DNA of 64,000 nucleotides. Source: Tragulus kanchil. Taxonomy: Eukaryota; Chordata; Mammalia; Artiodactyla; Tragulidae. Location of the stretch: positions 140,448,854-140,512,853 of the forward strand of contig JAIOJX010000031.1 in the NCBI GenBank assembly GCA_022376925.1, read 5' to 3'. Position 1 is the first letter of the stretch. Each line of letters begins with the position of its first letter. The translations under genes were made by a program, and so were the position numbers. The notes beneath the pieces are model-generated. The model was not told where the DNA came from. It did no database searches and worked only from the letters and a program-made list of their open reading frames with translations. Positions 62,754 to 64,000 of this stretch are shown here, piece after piece.

Positions 62754-62830
62754 CTGAAAGCATTCAAGAACATTCTCACTTATATTTGTCATTCACTTTT
62801 AAAATAATGCATTTTGTTCCCCAGGAGAAT

Positions 62831-64000
62831 CTGCACTATCCTACCATTAACTAGGGAATAAAAACAATTAAATGGAATCACATCAACAGAGAAGAACATT
62901 AGGAACTAGGACAAAAAAATCTATCCCTTCAATTCAGATAATTTCCAACAGAAGAGAATGCTTTGCAACTTTACTGTATCATCAGAAAGTTCACAGAAGA
63001 GAGAATATGAATAAAGACTAAATATTCTTAGCAGTAGTAAATTTAAAGTTCAGTTTAATAGTATGCTAAAACTTTATATTTAATAGAATGGCTTATCTTC
63101 TGAAATTTAAGAATTATTAGATATTCAAAAGGAGCATGTGAACATGGGAAGATCCTTTACTTTCTGGTATCCTGAGACAACCACTGAGGACCCTGGCATT
63201 TTTCTGTGTCAAAAACATGCCTCACAGAGAACAAAAAGGCTGCTAGCATAGTTTCCATTATAAGAACGCTTAATGTTCTAACCAAAGGAGTATTATTTCT
63301 ATTCTGCGAAACTATGTGCTGAATTTTCCACTGTATTGACATGCTGTGAAATTTTCATTGTGGTCACGGGCTTGTAGTTTCTGGACAAATCTGTTAGAGG
63401 TGGGCTCCTAGTGACTACTCTGCCTTTTAATTCTGAGTGTTGTCAAGGGACGAAATACAGACTGTAGTCTCCCTAGGGCTACATAGCAGCAGCAGGGAAG
63501 ACTTCTGCAGAATAACAAAAACCAGAACTGGAAAGGCCCAGAGGTCCTTCAGCTAAGAACAATGCAGCCCACCAATGCTACACGACCCACCTACAGTCCC
63601 AGAACCAGTGACCAAGACCAGCCCTCTCACAGCAGGGCCTTTCCTCATCATGTTCTGCTGCAACAGTAGTGCAGACTGTGCCAGCCTAACAAATGAACCC
63701 TGCTGTTTTTACTGGACTATAATTTTACATTAATCTCAAAATTATTTAAGTAATATATTTAATTGCAGACAAAGAGGAGAAAATAAGAATCTTATTAATT
63801 TATTATCCAGAGGATAAGTGCTAAAAGGTTTAATATTCGAGTATTTTTCTCATTACACATATTAGCAAATCAAAATTACACTGAACAAATATTTTACAGT
63901 TAACAAACTGCACTATCCTACCATTAACTAGGGAATAAAAACAATTAAATGGAATCACATCAACAGAGAAGAACATTAGGAACTAGGACAAAAAAATCTA
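62831..64000. repeat. Tandem duplication D22: 62831-62923 repeated at 63908-64000, cut by window edge
   Basis: The last 93 bases repeat 62831-62923 at an offset of 1,077 bp, so another unit runs past the edge. The same stretch also occurs near 61759. Confidence 0.85.
62936..63907 (-). other. BRD7 intron, single-copy part
   Basis: AT-rich. No exon, SINE or duplication recognised before the next copied block begins at 63908. Confidence 0.55.

Larger units (their letters stand above)
60790..62935. repeat. Tandem duplication D21: 60790-61858 repeated at 61863-62935
   Basis: Offset 1,072 bp. Duplicates the ERIQSLKQS exon and a CpG-rich patch. Confidence 0.93.

Noticed and set aside
200..64000. 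A satellite or amplicon array
   Set aside because: Each unit has different content and occurs two or three times only; there is no shared repeat unit.

Overview
The window is nuclear DNA from a ruminant mammal. It carries Bov-tA elements and one Bov-A/ART2-type (BovB-derived) element, which are ruminant repeats, plus many tRNA-derived SINEs of the cetartiodactyl CHR type. It also holds two split mammalian genes with GT/AG introns. The species cannot be named from sequence alone.

Positions 1-36128 (+ strand) hold the last 20 coding exons of ADCY7, the type 7 membrane adenylyl cyclase. They run from the exon that opens catalytic domain C1a to the stop codon. Taking one intact copy of each exon, the splice phases agree throughout and give 801 codons plus stop, which fits the C-terminal part of a protein of about 1,080 residues. 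The N-terminus, the first six membrane spans and the promoter lie upstream of position 1. Positions 42305-62753 (- strand) hold the last 11 coding exons of BRD7, 417 codons plus stop, with a stop at 42487 and a poly(A) signal at 42326-42331. The bromodomain exons lie beyond the right edge. The genes converge tail to tail, the same order and orientation as human ADCY7/BRD7 on 16q. About 36.1-42.3 kb holds the ADCY7 3'-UTR and the intergenic space.

The striking feature is a ladder of head-to-tail direct duplications. I count 22, each about 1.02-1.16 kb, each copying the neighbouring sequence whatever it is: intron, exon, SINE or intergenic DNA. They repeat 12 of the 20 ADCY7 exons and 4 of the 11 BRD7 exons, some three times. 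Several joints cut exons in half, and many joints carry short scrambled sequence. Units chain, so the second copy of one often starts the next. The uniform size, indifference to content, near-identity and chaining point to an assembly artefact, in which fragments overlapping by about 1.1 kb were laid end to end instead of merged. Removing one copy of each would shrink the window to about 40-41 kb of ordinary ADCY7-BRD7 DNA. A real serial duplication cannot be excluded from sequence alone.

I see no RNA gene, CRISPR array, operon or novel enzymatic system. The two genes are functionally unrelated: ADCY7 makes cAMP at the plasma membrane, and BRD7 is a nuclear chromatin-remodelling subunit.
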